Assembly: GCA_910577115.1 (NCBI GenBank)
Contig: CAJTMC010000024.1
Location: forward strand, 1-61,607
Source of the DNA: an uncultured Lachnospiraceae bacterium
Lineage (GTDB): Bacteria; Bacillota; Clostridia; Lachnospirales; Lachnospiraceae
Direction of reading: 5' to 3'
Length of the DNA: 61,607 nucleotides
Positions 60,385 to 61,607 of the stretch are shown in pieces (position 1 is the first letter of the stretch; every line of letters starts with the position of its first letter). The notes under the pieces were generated by a model. That model worked only from the letters and a program-made list of their open reading frames with translations. It was not told the DNA's origin and did not search any database. The position numbers and the translations under genes were made by a program.

Positions 60385-61542
60385 TTATATTGTCTGAAAA
60401 CAGCTTTTTATGATTTCAATAACCTGTTCCTGTTCCTCTATTGTCATTTTAATGTCTGACGGCAGGCAGAGCCCCCTGCGAAAAATATCCTCCCCGACAT
60501 TGTCTGTGCCGGCTGTTATATAGTCGTTTTTTTCATAGATTGGCTGCATATGCATGGGTTTCCATATGGGTCTGGCTTCCGCATTGTATTCTGCGAGGCG
60601 GTTTATGATATCCATTGGCCTTACTTTGGATTCCCCGGTATTAATTGTCATACAGCTTAACCAGAAGTTTGGCACGCTGTTGTCGGTATCATAAGGATTC
60701 ATGGCAACAGGCAGCCCCTCAAGTCCCTTCTTGTATTGTTCATATATTTTTTTCTTTAACGCAATATGTTCATCAAGATGAAGCATCTGTCCTCTTCCGA
60801 TTCCTGCCACAACATTGCTCATGCGGTAGTTGTACCCAAGTTCTTTATGCTGGTACCAAGGCTCAGGCTCTCTTGCCTGTGTCGACCAGAACCTTACTTT
60901 CTGTGCGGCTTTTTCCTCGTTCGAAAGAAACATTCCGCCCCCTGATGATGTGATAATTTTATTGCCGTTGAATGAAACCGCCGACCATTTCCCGAAACTC
61001 CCTGTCTGGCGTCCCATATATGTTGCACCGAGTGATTCCGCTGCGTCTTCGATCAACGGCACATGGTATTGGTCGCATAATTCCATGATTCTGTTCATCT
61101 TTGCCGGAGTTCCGTATAAATGCACAAGAACTACGGCGGCAGCCTTCGGATATTCTTTGCCGTTATATTTTTTCAAGGCTTTTTCAAGAGCTTCAGGATC
61201 CATGTTCCATGTATCCCGCTCCGAATCTATAAATACCTGTGTACCGTTTTCGTAACTTACCGGATTGACTGTTGCTGCAAAGGTCATGTCAGAGCACAGG
61301 ACAATGCTTTCTTGATGAATTCCTGCAAGCTTCATGCAGCAGTGGAGTGCCGAGGTGCCTGATACCATTGCCGCGGCATCTCTGACTCCGATATATGATG
61401 CGAGTGCTTGTTCGAGCTCATCAACGTTTTTTCCCAGCGGAACAACCCAGTTGGTATCAAAAGCCTCATGTACATACTTGAGTTCATCACCATGCATTGT
61501 AGGGCTGGATAATAATAATTTTTCTTTAAATGGTTTTATCAT
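60385..61542 (-). CDS. DegT/DnrJ/EryC1/StrS-family sugar aminotransferase
   Basis: 385 residues from ATG 61542 (MIKPFKEKLLLSSP); an ATG six codons upstream at 61560 is an alternative with AAGGA one base away. Signatures are WVVPLGKNVDELEQALASYIG, VSGTSALHC, LIEDAAESLGATYMGRQTGSFG (pyridine-binding Asp) and VSFNGNKIITSSGGGM (Schiff-base Lys in GNK). With the 4,6-dehydratase it would make a UDP-4-amino-4,6-dideoxy sugar as in bacillosamine synthesis. The PglD-type acetyltransferase normally required is not in the window. Confidence 0.9.
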   Translation of the reverse strand: MIKPFKEKLLLSSPTMHGDELKYVHEAFDTNWVVPLGKNVDELEQALASYIGVRDAAAMVSGTSALHCCMKLAGIHQESIVLCSDMTFAATVNPVSYENGTQVFIDSERDTWNMDPEALEKALKKYNGKEYPKAAAVVLVHLYGTPAKMNRIMELCDQYHVPLIEDAAESLGATYMGRQTGSFGKWSAVSFNGNKIITSSGGGMFLSNEEKAAQKVRFWSTQAREPEPWYQHKELGYNYRMSNVVAGIGRGQMLHLDEHIALKKKIYEQYKKGLEGLPVAMNPYDTDNSVPNFWLSCMTINTGESKVRPMDIINRLAEYNAEARPIWKPMHMQPIYEKNDYITAGTDNVGEDIFRRGLCLPSDIKMTIEEQEQVIEIIKSCFQTI

Positions 61543-61607
61543 ATTTTCTCTGCTACCCATCCTTAAAAAGGTGCAAAACTACATGATTTCTTTCGCAGAT
61601 TTTGCCA

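Overview
The window looks like a chromosomal segment of an anaerobic, motile, spore-lineage member of the Lachnospiraceae (Clostridia). Pointers are the spore maturation proteins SpmA/SpmB, the anaerobic ribonucleotide reductase activase NrdG, a ThiT thiamine transporter behind a TPP riboswitch, a FliB-type flagellin methylase and chemoreceptor, a high-molecular-weight rubredoxin, the short ProRS, an orphan MsmK-type sugar ABC ATPase with a PucR/CdaR-like regulator, strong AGGAGG ribosome sites and TTGACA-17-TATAAT promoters. No rRNA, tRNA or CRISPR array is visible.

Bases 1-11.8 kb are an accessory block lying between the 3' end of spmA (1-195) and spmB (11798-12319). It opens with gene debris (truncated BrnT toxin, DprA fragment, decayed copy of the spmA tail), then a zinc-finger pRiA4b-ORF3-like gene and a hemerythrin gene on the minus strand. 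The most unusual feature follows: a compact five-gene plus-strand operon (3192-9480) encoding a J-domain/pseudokinase protein, a vWA-like protein, a divergent adenylosuccinate-synthetase paralogue, a PARG-type macrodomain hydrolase (TIGR02452) and a radical SAM-NUDIX-winged-helix fusion. I do not recognise this combination as a named system; the parts point to nucleotide/ADP-ribose chemistry coupled to a stress or conflict response.

From 11.8 to 31 kb is a mainly housekeeping stretch: spmB, a two-component pair, an HPr-like protein lacking the phosphorylatable histidine, D-lactate dehydrogenase, an HD-domain protein, msmK and its regulator, nrdG, a transglutaminase-like exported protein, an AI-2E family permease, an aminotransferase, a chemoreceptor, and thiT behind a TPP riboswitch with an unusually long structured leader. 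Bases 32.6-32.9 kb hold an apparently complete type I toxin-antitoxin locus (26-residue holin-like toxin plus convergent antisense RNA), too short to be seen as an ordinary ORF.

Bases 33-49 kb carry signalling and metabolic genes: an HD-GYP protein, proS, an AgrA/AgrC-like pair, a diguanylate cyclase, flavin reductase-rubredoxin, a dipeptidase, a GH36 alpha-galactosidase, an EAL phosphodiesterase, and an AAA-ATPase/PD-(D/E)XK protein. With the HD protein at 17.8 kb this gives four c-di-GMP-type proteins in the window.

Bases 49.2-61.6 kb are a minus-strand surface-glycan cluster read from right to left. An aminotransferase, a PglC-type sugar transferase and a 4,6-dehydratase of ordinary base composition come first, followed by a strongly AT-rich block of glycosyltransferases, an SDR enzyme, a Wzy-like polymerase, a Wzx-like flippase and a membrane acyltransferase, which looks like an exchangeable serotype cassette.
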